Assembly (NCBI GenBank): GCA_017503065.1
Contig: JAFVTT010000034.1
Coordinates: forward strand, 17,614-81,613
DNA from: Bacteroidaceae bacterium
GTDB taxonomy: Bacteria > Bacteroidota > Bacteroidia > Bacteroidales > Bacteroidaceae
DNA: 64,000 nt
Direction of reading: 5' to 3'
Under the pieces are notes generated by a model. The model was not told the origin of the DNA, did not search any database, and was given only the letters and a program-made list of their open reading frames with translations. Both the position numbers and the translations under genes were made by a program. Positions 53,510-62,202 of the stretch are shown here, in pieces. Numbering within the stretch: the stretch's first letter is position 1; every line of letters starts with the position of its first letter.

Positions 53510-55585
53510 TTACGGGTTTGCCGTGCAGATGCCACGGCGGTGCATGTCGCGGCTGATGCGGGCAAGACGCTTCAGGAAGTCCTGATAGTCGCGGTTCTTC
53601 TGTAGGCTCCATCCTGCCTCGCTGAGTGCCAGGGCACGGGGGAAGGCCATGTAGTAGAGGCGCTCGGTGGAGTTGATGCACTCGCTCCACAGGGTACCTG
53701 CCACGCCGAAGAGGTTGTTGGTCTCGAAGTCCTTGTCGTATCCCCATGCAGGGTCAAGTCTGTAGGTCTGTGCCAGTGAGGTTACGGGCATGCCCCAGTT
53801 CACCTCCGGCATGTCGCCCTTGGCGGCAGGGTAGTCAAGATAGCAATGCTCGCCGGGGCAAAGCATGATTTTTGCGTTGCAGCGTATGGCCGCATCAATG
53901 GCCGTGGCGGTAAGTCCGTGACGCCATGCGAAGACGATGCAGCCGGGTTGTATCTCGTGGAAATCGGTTTCGTACCAGAACATGGGCGTCTTGTCCAACT
54001 TCCTGTGCAGGAAGTCGATGACACGGTCGAACATGTACTTCTGCAACCTCCAGTTGTCGTTTCTGGAACCCGGTTGGGGCTTGGTGTCGGGAGAGGACAT
54101 TATTTCTTTCAGCAATGCCTGGCAACTCTCGCACCCCGACCAGCACTCAAGCGGAGGATTGCCCGCCTCGTCGCCCCCAAGGTGTACGTACTTTGAGGTA
54201 AAGACGGAGGATAGTTCCGTGAAGACGTTCTCCAGGAACTCGTAGGTGAACTCGTTGCTGGGACAAAGCAGGTTGTCGGAAACTCCGCAGGTGGTGCGTA
54301 TGGGCAACTGTACGGCTCCGCACGTCAGTTCGGGGTAGCAATGTATGGCCGCCACCTGATGGCCGGGCATTTCTATTTCGGGGATTATCTCCACATGGTA
54401 TTGCGAGGCGAAGGCAACCAGTTCCTTCATCTGCTCCTGGGTGTAGAAACCGCCTATGGGCATCTGCATGTCGTCCATGCCAACACGGAAACTTCCCAGT
54501 TCCGTCAGACGGGGATACTTCTTTATCTCTATGCGCCATGCCTGGTCATCGGTAAGGTGCAGGTGCAGAGCATTCATCTTGTATCTGGCCATCTCCACCA
54601 CCATGCCCTTCAGGTCCTCGAAGGGGATGAATATGCGGCAGGGGTCGACCATCAGTTCACGCATCCCGGTACGTGGGCTGTCCTCTACGGTTACGGCATT
54701 GAGGTATGCCAGCCTTCCGCCCTCCTGCTCGGGGACAAGCATCTGGTCGAGGGTCATTATACCATAGAACACACCCGTGACATCGGCACCCGTGATACTG
54801 ATTCCCTTCTCGTCAATGACAAGCCTGTAGGCCTCCTTGCCGCCAATCTTGTTGTCAATGCCGAGGGTGATGGGGCACTTACCCTTGTTAGAGTTCTGGA
54901 TGCCGAGTCTATGGCTTAGGACCTCCTTGAGACGCTCCTGCTCGTTGGCCAGGGATGCCGGTGCAATAATTTTTCCCAAAGACTTGGTGCTGAGCGTCTT
55001 GCCAGAGTGGTAGGCGATACGGTTGGGCACTGGGATGATGGCATACTCGTCGGGGCATTGTTCCGCCACGGTTCTGGGTTTCTTGAAGAAGCGCTCCCAG
55101 TTGGGGGCATTCTTGTAAGCCCTCTTGGTTCCCTTTGGCACGACGAGTCTTATCTTGCTGACGTCCACACCACTGAAGGCATCCTCTGCCAATAGGGGTG
55201 GGGTAGGGGCGAGGACGGTGAGGGTCTTCAGGCCTGTGCAATTACCGAAAGCACGGCTCTCTATCCTCTCGGTTCCGGCAGGCAGGATGAGGCTCTCGAT
55301 GCTGTCGCAGGCAAACAGAGCTTGGCTCCCTATGATGCGGAGTTTGTCGGGAAAGACAATTTTCTTTAGCCTGTGGCGTGAGTGCAGGGCATTTTGCCTG
55401 ATGCTGTCACAATCGGCCAGACTCATGTCCAGTTCCTCCATGTCCCAGTGCAGGTCGCGCAACTGGCGGAAATCATCGTTCCAACCTCCACAACGGAAGG
55501 CGCCTTCCTTTTTCACAATCTGTGCCTGTGCCAGCGTGCCTGCAAGGGCGAGCATGACAATGAGCAGTGTTAAGCACTTCTTCAT
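53510..55585 (-). CDS. Beta-N-acetylhexosaminidase (GH20) with N-terminal BspA-like leucine-rich repeats
   Basis: 691 aa. Signal peptide (1-21). Residues about 40-150 form LRR_5/BspA-type repeats (LKKIVFPDKLRIIGSQALF, SIESLILPAGTERIESRAFG). Residues about 180-300 are the GH20b domain and about 305-685 the catalytic barrel. The catalytic pair Asp472-Glu473 is in VHLGGDEAGNPP; ALHLHLTDDQAWRIEI is also typical. It removes terminal GlcNAc/GalNAc from glycans outside the cytoplasm. The LRR may help glycan or host-surface contact (inference). Promoter TATCTTTG is upstream. Confidence 0.9.
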   Translation of the reverse strand: MKKCLTLLIVMLALAGTLAQAQIVKKEGAFRCGGWNDDFRQLRDLHWDMEELDMSLADCDSIRQNALHSRHRLKKIVFPDKLRIIGSQALFACDSIESLILPAGTERIESRAFGNCTGLKTLTVLAPTPPLLAEDAFSGVDVSKIRLVVPKGTKRAYKNAPNWERFFKKPRTVAEQCPDEYAIIPVPNRIAYHSGKTLSTKSLGKIIAPASLANEQERLKEVLSHRLGIQNSNKGKCPITLGIDNKIGGKEAYRLVIDEKGISITGADVTGVFYGIMTLDQMLVPEQEGGRLAYLNAVTVEDSPRTGMRELMVDPCRIFIPFEDLKGMVVEMARYKMNALHLHLTDDQAWRIEIKKYPRLTELGSFRVGMDDMQMPIGGFYTQEQMKELVAFASQYHVEIIPEIEMPGHQVAAIHCYPELTCGAVQLPIRTTCGVSDNLLCPSNEFTYEFLENVFTELSSVFTSKYVHLGGDEAGNPPLECWSGCESCQALLKEIMSSPDTKPQPGSRNDNWRLQKYMFDRVIDFLHRKLDKTPMFWYETDFHEIQPGCIVFAWRHGLTATAIDAAIRCNAKIMLCPGEHCYLDYPAAKGDMPEVNWGMPVTSLAQTYRLDPAWGYDKDFETNNLFGVAGTLWSECINSTERLYYMAFPRALALSEAGWSLQKNRDYQDFLKRLARISRDMHRRGICTANP

Positions 55586-55612
55586 TTCTGTCTTTATTGG
55601 TTATTGTTGATG

Positions 55613-55671
55613 CAAAGATATAAATTAAAGTGTAGACTTGACCATAATTTGATAAAAAAGATGTATCTTTG
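55613..55671. promoter_or_regulatory. Divergent promoters of the GH20 gene and the IMP cyclohydrolase gene
   Basis: Minus strand TATCTTTG at 55620-55613 serves GH20. Plus strand TATCTTTG at 55664-55671, with TTG at 55638-55640, serves the cyclohydrolase gene. Confidence 0.6.
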
Positions 55672-55717
55672 CACACATCTTTAATATAAGGGAAAATAAC
55701 AATAAAAAAATAGCGAA

Positions 55718-56311
55718 ATGTCACAGACAAAGAAGATCAAGCGCGCTTTGGTTAGCGTATTCCACAAGGACGGTCTCGATGAGATTCTCCGCACTTTGCA
55801 CGCTCAGGGCGTGGAACTGTTGAGCACCGGCGGTACACAGTCTTTCATCGAGAGCCTCGGTATCCCCTGCGTGAAGGTTGAGGACGTTACAACATATCCC
55901 AGCATCCTGGGCGGTCGTGTGAAGACCCTGCATCCCAAGGTGTTCGGCGGCATCTTGGGCCGTCGCGACCTGGAAGGCGACCGTCAGCAGATGGAGCAGT
56001 ACGAGATTCCCGAGATAGACCTGGTTATCGTTGACCTCTATCCCTTCGAGCAGACCGTGGCCAGCGGTGCAAGCGAGGCAGATATCATCGAGAAGATTGA
56101 TATAGGCGGCATCAGCCTGATCCGTGCCGGAGCAAAGAACTTCAACGACGTCATCATCGTGCCCAGCAAGGCAGAGTACCAGCCCCTGTTGGAACTCCTC
56201 CAGAAGAAGGGCGGCGAGAGCGACATCGAGGACCGCAAGTGGTTTGCCGCACAGGCCTTCGGCGTGAGCAGCCACTACGACACTGCCATTCACGAGTATT
56301 TCACCAAGTAA
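55718..56311 (+). CDS. purH: Stand-alone IMP cyclohydrolase (N-terminal half of PurH)
   Basis: 197 aa. It covers only the MGS-like domain: RALVSVFHKDGLDEILRTL, LSTGGTQSFIESLGIPCVKVEDVTTYPSILGGRVKTLHPKVFGGIL and RAGAKNFNDVIIV. The protein ends cleanly at a TAA after HEYFTK, and no AICAR-transformylase domain follows in any frame. It closes the purine ring from FAICAR to IMP; the transformylase must be encoded elsewhere. It precedes mreB by 30 bp. Confidence 0.92.
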   Translation: MSQTKKIKRALVSVFHKDGLDEILRTLHAQGVELLSTGGTQSFIESLGIPCVKVEDVTTYPSILGGRVKTLHPKVFGGILGRRDLEGDRQQMEQYEIPEIDLVIVDLYPFEQTVASGASEADIIEKIDIGGISLIRAGAKNFNDVIIVPSKAEYQPLLELLQKKGGESDIEDRKWFAAQAFGVSSHYDTAIHEYFTK

Positions 56312-56341
56312 CCATCGTCAGCAACCGGAACATACGCATAA

Positions 56342-57361
56342 ATGGGATTCTTTAGTTTTACCAAAGAAATAGCCATGGACTTGGGTACTGCCAATACCAT
56401 CATCATCAGTGATGGCAAGGTGTTGGTGGACGAACCCAGCGTGGTAGCATTGGACCGCCGTACGGAGAAGATGATTGCCGTGGGCGGCAAGGCCAAGATG
56501 ATGTACGAGAAGACCAACCCCGACATCCGCACCATCCGTCCTTTGCGCGACGGTGTGATTGCAGACTTCAATGCCTGCGAGCAGATGATGCGTGGTCTTA
56601 TCAAGAAGATTCATACCGGCACGCACCTGTTCACCCCCTCCCTGAAGATGGTCATCGGCGTGCCCAGCGGTTCTACAGAAGTGGAACTGCGTGCCGTGCG
56701 CGACAGTGCCGAGCATGCCGGCGGACGTGAGGTGTATCTCATCTACGAACCCATGGCCGCAGCCATAGGCATCGGTTTGGATGTCCTCGCTCCCGAGGGC
56801 AACATGATAGTAGACATAGGTGGCGGTAGCACAGAGATTGCCGTTATCAGTTTGGGTGGTATCGTGGCCGACAAGAGTCTTCGTGTGGCAGGTGACGAAC
56901 TCACAGCCGACATCCAGGAATACATGTCGCGCCAGCACAACGTGAAGGTCAGCGAACGTATGGCCGAGCGTATCAAGATTAACGTGGGCGCCGCTCTTAC
57001 CGACCTTGGAGACGAGGCTCCCGAGGACTATATCGTGCATGGTCCTAACCGTATTACGGCTCTGCCTATGGAGGTCCCCGTATGCTATCAGGAGATAGCG
57101 CGTTGTCTGGAGAAGACGGTTGCAAAGATCGAGACCGCCATTCTGCAGGCATTGGAGGAAACTCCCCCCGAACTGTATGCCGACATCGTGCACAACGGCA
57201 TCTATCTGGCCGGTGGCGGTGCATTGCTGAAGGGTTTGGCACGCCGACTGACAGACAAGATAAACATCCCCTTCCACGTGGCCGAGGACCCTCTGCATTG
57301 CGTGGCCAAGGGTACGGGTATCGCACTGAAGCACATACAGGAGTTCTCGTTCTTGATGTAA
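56342..57361 (+). CDS. mreB: Rod-shape-determining actin homologue MreB
   Basis: 339 aa. Phosphate-1 region MDLGTANTII, GVPSGSTEVELRAVRDSAEHAG, phosphate-2 VDIGGGSTEIAVISLGGIV and adenosine motif LAGGGALLKGLARRL are complete. It forms membrane-associated filaments that orient lateral wall synthesis with the MreC/D, PBP2 and RodA encoded next. First gene of the cell-shape operon proper. Confidence 0.97.
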   Translation: MGFFSFTKEIAMDLGTANTIIISDGKVLVDEPSVVALDRRTEKMIAVGGKAKMMYEKTNPDIRTIRPLRDGVIADFNACEQMMRGLIKKIHTGTHLFTPSLKMVIGVPSGSTEVELRAVRDSAEHAGGREVYLIYEPMAAAIGIGLDVLAPEGNMIVDIGGGSTEIAVISLGGIVADKSLRVAGDELTADIQEYMSRQHNVKVSERMAERIKINVGAALTDLGDEAPEDYIVHGPNRITALPMEVPVCYQEIARCLEKTVAKIETAILQALEETPPELYADIVHNGIYLAGGGALLKGLARRLTDKINIPFHVAEDPLHCVAKGTGIALKHIQEFSFLM

Positions 57362-57372
57362 TTTATAACAAG

Positions 57373-57398
57373 GCCTCATCCATTCGCGTGGATGAGGC
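57373..57398 (+). promoter_or_regulatory. Hairpin between mreB and mreC
   Basis: GCCTCATCC (57373-57381) and GGATGAGGC (57390-57398) form a 9-bp stem in the 46-bp gap, ending 9 bp before the mreC ATG. It could attenuate or mask the mreC ribosome-binding region, lowering MreC relative to MreB. Confidence 0.6.
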
Positions 57399-57407
57399 TT
57401 GCGTCAC

Positions 57408-58229
57408 ATGCAGGGCATCATAGATTGGATTCGCAGGAACACGCACTGGTTGGTACTTCTTCTTCTGGAGAGTATCAGCCTTGCTTTGTTGGTGTCGTTC
57501 AACGGCTATCAGGGCAGTGTGTGGTTCTCCGGTGCCAATCGTGTGGTGGGGCAGGTTCAGGAGTGGCAGCAGGAGTGTCTGGCATATTTGCACCTGGGCA
57601 CGCTGAATGCCGAACTCACGTCAAGAAACCTTCAACTCGAACGTGAACTGGAGGTGCTCCGCAACGAGGTGAATGAACTGAGGCACGACAGTTCCTATAC
57701 GGAGCGGACCTTGGCCGCCAAGTTGCGTGATCTGCCTGTATTGCCGGCGCGTGTGGTGGGCAATAGCATCACGTTGCGCGACAATTACATCACCATAGAC
57801 AAGGGTGCCAAGGACGGAGTCAGACCCAAGATGGGCGTTGTGTGCGGAACGGGTGTTGTGGGAATCGTCTCGCAGGTGACCGACCATTATGCCGTTGTCA
57901 TGTCCGTGCTCAACAGCAAGTCGAGCGTGTCATGCCGTCTGCGTGGAAGCAGTTATTTCGGTTACTTGCACTGGTATGGCGGTAATGTCCTGTGCGCAAG
58001 CCTCGATGATGTTCCGCGCCATGCCAATTTCAAGGTGGGCGATGCCGTAGAGACTAGCGGTTTCAGCAATGTCTTCCCCCCGGGCATATTCGTGGGCAGG
58101 ATAATACAGATACGTGACAGTAGGGACGGACTCAGTTATCAACTGACGGTGCAACTCTCCTCGGACCTTGCCAACATACGTGATGTGGCGGTAATTCTGA
58201 ACGATCATGATACAGACATTGTTCCATAG
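57408..58229 (+). CDS. mreC: Rod-shape-determining protein MreC
   Basis: 273 aa from the ATG at 57408 (a TTG three codons earlier is less likely). One N-terminal helix (about 12-30), a coiled coil (LNAELTSRNLQLERELEVLRNEVNEL) and the periplasmic beta domains with ARVVGNSITLRDNYITIDKGAKDGVRPKMGVV. It bridges MreB/RodA and PBP2. The 3' end overlaps mreD by 23 bp. Confidence 0.94.
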   Translation: MQGIIDWIRRNTHWLVLLLLESISLALLVSFNGYQGSVWFSGANRVVGQVQEWQQECLAYLHLGTLNAELTSRNLQLERELEVLRNEVNELRHDSSYTERTLAAKLRDLPVLPARVVGNSITLRDNYITIDKGAKDGVRPKMGVVCGTGVVGIVSQVTDHYAVVMSVLNSKSSVSCRLRGSSYFGYLHWYGGNVLCASLDDVPRHANFKVGDAVETSGFSNVFPPGIFVGRIIQIRDSRDGLSYQLTVQLSSDLANIRDVAVILNDHDTDIVP

Positions 58230-58716
58230 GCTGGGGCTCATGTTCCTTGTGATGCTGTTGCAGGTTCTTGTGTGCAATCACATAAACCTGTGGGGGTATG
58301 CCGTGCCGTTGCTGGGAGTGATGGTACTGTTTCATGTGCCCCTGAATGCAGGACGTATCGGCAACATGCTCATGGCTTTCTTCACCGGTCTTGTGCTCGA
58401 TGCCTTCAGCAATACACCGGGTGTGGCGGCCGGTGCCATGACCTTCGCCGCCTTTGTACAGCATCCACTCCTGCATGCCATGGCACCCAAGGATGCCGTG
58501 GAGGATGCCATCCCCAGTGCAGGACTGATGGGCAGGTACACGTATTTTGCATACATTGCCATACTGATGGCCGTGCATCACATGGTGTATTTCATGTTCG
58601 AGGCCTTTACGTTTTTCAATGCTCTGGACCTGTTCCTGCGCTTCCTCGGAAGTTATGTCTTGTCCATGTTGCTGGCATTGTCCATAGAAATGATGTTGTC
58701 GTCCAAGGAGAAATAG
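58207..58716 (+). CDS. mreD: Rod-shape-determining protein MreD
   Basis: 169 aa, almost entirely hydrophobic with five to six helices; NHINLWGYAVPLLGVMVLF and GLVLDAFSNTPGVAAGAMTF are typical of Bacteroidota MreD. Position between mreC (overlap) and the PBP2 gene (4-bp gap) supports the call. Confidence 0.92.
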   Translation: MIQTLFHRLGLMFLVMLLQVLVCNHINLWGYAVPLLGVMVLFHVPLNAGRIGNMLMAFFTGLVLDAFSNTPGVAAGAMTFAAFVQHPLLHAMAPKDAVEDAIPSAGLMGRYTYFAYIAILMAVHHMVYFMFEAFTFFNALDLFLRFLGSYVLSMLLALSIEMMLSSKEK

Positions 58717-58720
58717 ACTT

Positions 58721-60607
58721 ATGGCCACAACAGAGAAGAACAAGAAGAAATACGAACTCCACAAGCGCAAGTATGTGTTGGGAGGCATTGCGTGCGTAAT
58801 CATTTTCACATATATCCTCAGGCTCTTCTCCTTGCAACTGCTCAGCGAGGACTTCAAGGAGAGTGCCGACAGCAATGCCTTCCTGAAGCACATACTGTTC
58901 CCGGCCCGTGGTGCCATAACCGACCGCAACGGCAAGTTGTTGGTGTACAACCAGCCTGCCTACGACATAATGGTGGTGATGAAGGAACAGGTGGGCGTGG
59001 ATACCGTTGACCTGTGCAATACCCTTGGCATCACTCCCGAGTGGTACAAGCGCCGCATGGATGAAATACGCGACCCACGGCGCAATCCCGGCTATAGCCG
59101 ATACACCCAGCAGTTGTTCATGAGCCAGTTGTCGGCCGAGGAGTTCAGTACCTTCCGCGAGAAACTCTTCTGCTATCCCGGTTTCTATATACAGAAGCGA
59201 AGCATACGCCAATACTCCTATCCCTATGCTGCACACGTCCTTGGCGATGTGGGTGAGGTGGGACCGAAAGACATAGAGCGTGACGGCTATTACCGTAGCG
59301 GTGACTATATAGGCAAACTTGGCATAGAGCGTCAGTACGAGGAACAGTTGCGTGGTGAAAAGGGTGTGGAGATACTTCTACGCGACTCGCGTGGACGTAT
59401 CAAGGGACGTTATCAGAACGGCAAGTTCGACGAACCTCCCGTTCCCGGCAAGAACCTCACCCTGTCCATAGATGTGGAGTTGCAGGCTCTTGGCGAGCGC
59501 CTTATGACGGGCAAGAAGGGTGGTATCGTGGCCATAGAACCCTCCACGGGCGAGATACTTTGTATGGTCAGCAGCCCCACCTACGATCCCCGTATGATGG
59601 TGGGACGCCAGCGCGGTGCCAACAACAACCTCCTTTCACGCAATCCCCACAAACCCTTGTTGAACCGTGCCATAATGGGACAGTATCCTCCCGGTTCCAC
59701 CTTCAAGACCACTCAGGCACTAACCTTCCTGCAGGAAGGCATCATCACGCCGCAGACGCTTTTCCCGTGTAGCATGGGCTTCCGTTTCAAGGGCCTTACG
59801 GTGGGATGCCATGCTCATGGCGCCCCCATTCCCCTGGTGCCATCTTTGGCCACTTCGTGCAACAGTTACTATTGTTGGGGACTCTTCCAGATGTTCTCCA
59901 ACCGCAAGAAGTATGCCACCGTGCAGGATGCCATGACCAGATGGAAGGACTATATGGTTTCCATGGGTTTCGGCTATGCCCTCGGCGTGGACCTCCCGGG
60001 CGAGAAGCGTGGCATGATTCCCAACGCTCCGTATTACGACAAGGCATACCGCGGGTCGTGGAACGGCCTTACCGTCATTTCCATTTCCATAGGACAGGGC
60101 GAGGTGAATGCCACACCCTTGCAGATTGCCAACCTTGGTGCCACCATAGCCAACCGCGGTTGGTTCATCACTCCCCATGTGGTAAAGGACATCCAGGACG
60201 AGGATTTGGATACGTTGTACACAACCCGTCGCTACACCATGGCAGAACGCTCCAATTACGAATACGTGGTGCAGGGCATGCGCCAGGCGGTGCTTGCCGG
60301 TACGTGCCGTGCTGCCAATTCTCCACACTACGAGGTTTGCGGCAAGACGGGCACGGCACAGAATCCTCACGGTCAGGACCATTCGGCCTTCATGGGGTTC
60401 GCACCGATGAACGACCCCAAGATAGCCATCTGCGTATATGTGGAGAACGGTATTTGGGGGGCTACGTTCGGTGTGCCGATAGGTTCCCTGATGATGGAAC
60501 AGTACCTGACCGGCGGTCTCTCGCCGGAGAGTGAGGAGAAAGCAAAGACGTTTGAGGAACGACATCTAATATCCGTAGACAATGCCTTCAGCAAGCAAGA
60601 AAAATAA
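58721..60607 (+). CDS. mrdA: Penicillin-binding protein 2 (elongasome transpeptidase)
   Basis: 628 aa. N-terminal membrane helix (about 22-39), dimerisation domain (ARGAITDRNGKLLVYNQPAYDI) and transpeptidase domain with SxxK as STFK (in QYPPGSTFKTTQAL), SxN as SCN (TSCNSYYCWG) and KTG (VCGKTGTAQN). It cross-links lateral-wall peptidoglycan with RodA. Its 3' end overlaps rodA by 26 bp. Confidence 0.96.
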   Translation: MATTEKNKKKYELHKRKYVLGGIACVIIFTYILRLFSLQLLSEDFKESADSNAFLKHILFPARGAITDRNGKLLVYNQPAYDIMVVMKEQVGVDTVDLCNTLGITPEWYKRRMDEIRDPRRNPGYSRYTQQLFMSQLSAEEFSTFREKLFCYPGFYIQKRSIRQYSYPYAAHVLGDVGEVGPKDIERDGYYRSGDYIGKLGIERQYEEQLRGEKGVEILLRDSRGRIKGRYQNGKFDEPPVPGKNLTLSIDVELQALGERLMTGKKGGIVAIEPSTGEILCMVSSPTYDPRMMVGRQRGANNNLLSRNPHKPLLNRAIMGQYPPGSTFKTTQALTFLQEGIITPQTLFPCSMGFRFKGLTVGCHAHGAPIPLVPSLATSCNSYYCWGLFQMFSNRKKYATVQDAMTRWKDYMVSMGFGYALGVDLPGEKRGMIPNAPYYDKAYRGSWNGLTVISISIGQGEVNATPLQIANLGATIANRGWFITPHVVKDIQDEDLDTLYTTRRYTMAERSNYEYVVQGMRQAVLAGTCRAANSPHYEVCGKTGTAQNPHGQDHSAFMGFAPMNDPKIAICVYVENGIWGATFGVPIGSLMMEQYLTGGLSPESEEKAKTFEERHLISVDNAFSKQEK

Positions 60608-62063
60608 GGAACAGAGCATCATCCGCAATTTGGACTGGTTCACGTTGTTCATCTTCGTGGTCCTTGTTGCCATGGGTTGGATGAGCGTGTGCGGCGCCAG
60701 TTACGACTTCGATCAGGGAACCCAGTTGCTGGACTTTTCATCCCGAAGCGGCATGCAGATGGTGTGGATTCTCACTTCCCTTGTGCTGGGCAGTGTCATC
60801 CTGTGTGTGGACGACCGCCTTGTGGAGAGTCTATCCTATATTATATATATAGGTTTCATAGTCCTGCTGTTTGTCACGCCCATGCTGGCCCACGACATCA
60901 AGGGCAGTCTGTCGTGGATAAAGATAGGCCCGTTCAGTCTTCAGCCGGCAGAGTTTGCCAAGTTTGCCACTGCCCTTTGTGTCGCCAAGGTGATAAGTTC
61001 CTTCAATTTCGACCTTTCCCGTTGGCGCGACCTCATTATTAGCACCATCCTTGTTCTTCTTCCCATGGGGCTTATCGTCATGCAGAAGGAGACGGGTTCG
61101 GCTCTGGTCTATCTTGCTTTCTTCCTGATGTTCTATCGCGAGGGCATGATAGGCAGTATCCTCTTTGCAGGAGCCGCGGCGGTGTTCTACTTCGTGGTGG
61201 GAGTCAGGTTTGCCGATGCTCCCTTGTGGGACATACCCCAAATCAGCATGGGCGAGTTCCTCGTTCTGGCCGGCATACACCTGTTTTCGGCCGGCATGAT
61301 GTGGGTGTACACCTCGCTGAGGAAACCGTTCCTGCAGGTTCTGCTCTTCGGTATGTCGGCCTATGTGCTGGCCGTCCTGTATGCCAAGTATCTGATTCCC
61401 GTCAATACCTGTTGGGTGCAATGGATTGTGCTTGTCGTTATGGTGGGCTATCTCTTCTACCTGTCGGTGCGCGAACAGTTGCTTTCATACGCGCTCATAG
61501 CCCTGTTTGCCATAGGCAGTACCGGTTTCTTCTATTCCGTAAACTATGTGCTCAGCGATGTGCTCCAACCGCATCAGCAGACGCGCATCCGTGTTCTCCT
61601 TGGATTAGAGGACGACCCCAAGGGAGCCGGCTATAATGTCATCCAGGCAAAGATTGCCATCGGTTCGGGCGGATTGCATGGCAAGGGTTTCCTGAACGGA
61701 ACCCAGACAAAGTTGAAATACGTGCCCGAGCAGGACACCGACTTTATCTTCTGCACAGTGGGAGAGGAACAGGGGTTTGTGGGTAGTGCCCTGGTGCTGG
61801 CTATTTTCCTCGTCTTCATCCTCAGACTCATACATCTTGCCGAGCGCCAACCACTCCGCTTCGGCCGTGTCTATGGGTATTGTGTCATGAGCGTTTTCCT
61901 GTTCCACGTCTTCATCAACGTGGGCATGGTGCTGGGCTTAACCCCCGTCATCGGCATCCCGTTGCCTTTCTTCAGTTACGGCGGTTCCTCCCTGTGGGGC
62001 TTCACCATCCTCCTTTTCGTTTTCCTGAGGATAGATGCAGCCCGCAACCGCATGCAGCATTAA
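60582..62063 (+). CDS. rodA: SEDS peptidoglycan glycosyltransferase RodA
   Basis: 493 aa with about ten helices. SLSWIKIGPFSLQPAEFAKF, the extracytoplasmic loop GKGFLNGTQTKLKYVPEQDTDFIF with the essential Asp region, and TPVIGIPLPFFSYGGSSL are the SEDS signatures. It is longer than the usual ~370-400 aa, with extra hydrophobic segments between about 190 and 320. It polymerises lipid II together with PBP2. Last gene of the shape operon. Confidence 0.96.
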   Translation: MPSASKKNKEQSIIRNLDWFTLFIFVVLVAMGWMSVCGASYDFDQGTQLLDFSSRSGMQMVWILTSLVLGSVILCVDDRLVESLSYIIYIGFIVLLFVTPMLAHDIKGSLSWIKIGPFSLQPAEFAKFATALCVAKVISSFNFDLSRWRDLIISTILVLLPMGLIVMQKETGSALVYLAFFLMFYREGMIGSILFAGAAAVFYFVVGVRFADAPLWDIPQISMGEFLVLAGIHLFSAGMMWVYTSLRKPFLQVLLFGMSAYVLAVLYAKYLIPVNTCWVQWIVLVVMVGYLFYLSVREQLLSYALIALFAIGSTGFFYSVNYVLSDVLQPHQQTRIRVLLGLEDDPKGAGYNVIQAKIAIGSGGLHGKGFLNGTQTKLKYVPEQDTDFIFCTVGEEQGFVGSALVLAIFLVFILRLIHLAERQPLRFGRVYGYCVMSVFLFHVFINVGMVLGLTPVIGIPLPFFSYGGSSLWGFTILLFVFLRIDAARNRMQH

Positions 62064-62097
62064 GCGCCTCCCTCCTTTGTCGTGGCGGTTCATCCTT

Positions 62098-62157
62098 TGT
62101 TGTACTGTCAACAGGACAGTGTTGTCGTATCAACAGACCTTTGTTGTCGATGCAACA
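62098..62157. repeat. 60-bp triple-palindrome element, copy 3
   Basis: Units TGTTG-N6-CAACA at 62098-62113, 62120-62135 and 62142-62157, spacers GGACAG and GACCTT. The arms are conserved while the central six bases differ between units. It lies in the gap where rodA and gldH converge. The first spacer GGACAG equals one in copy 2. Confidence 0.88.
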
Positions 62158-62202
62158 AAAAGTATGCGTCACCAGTACATGCTATAAGCAAAGTGAGGAC
62201 CA

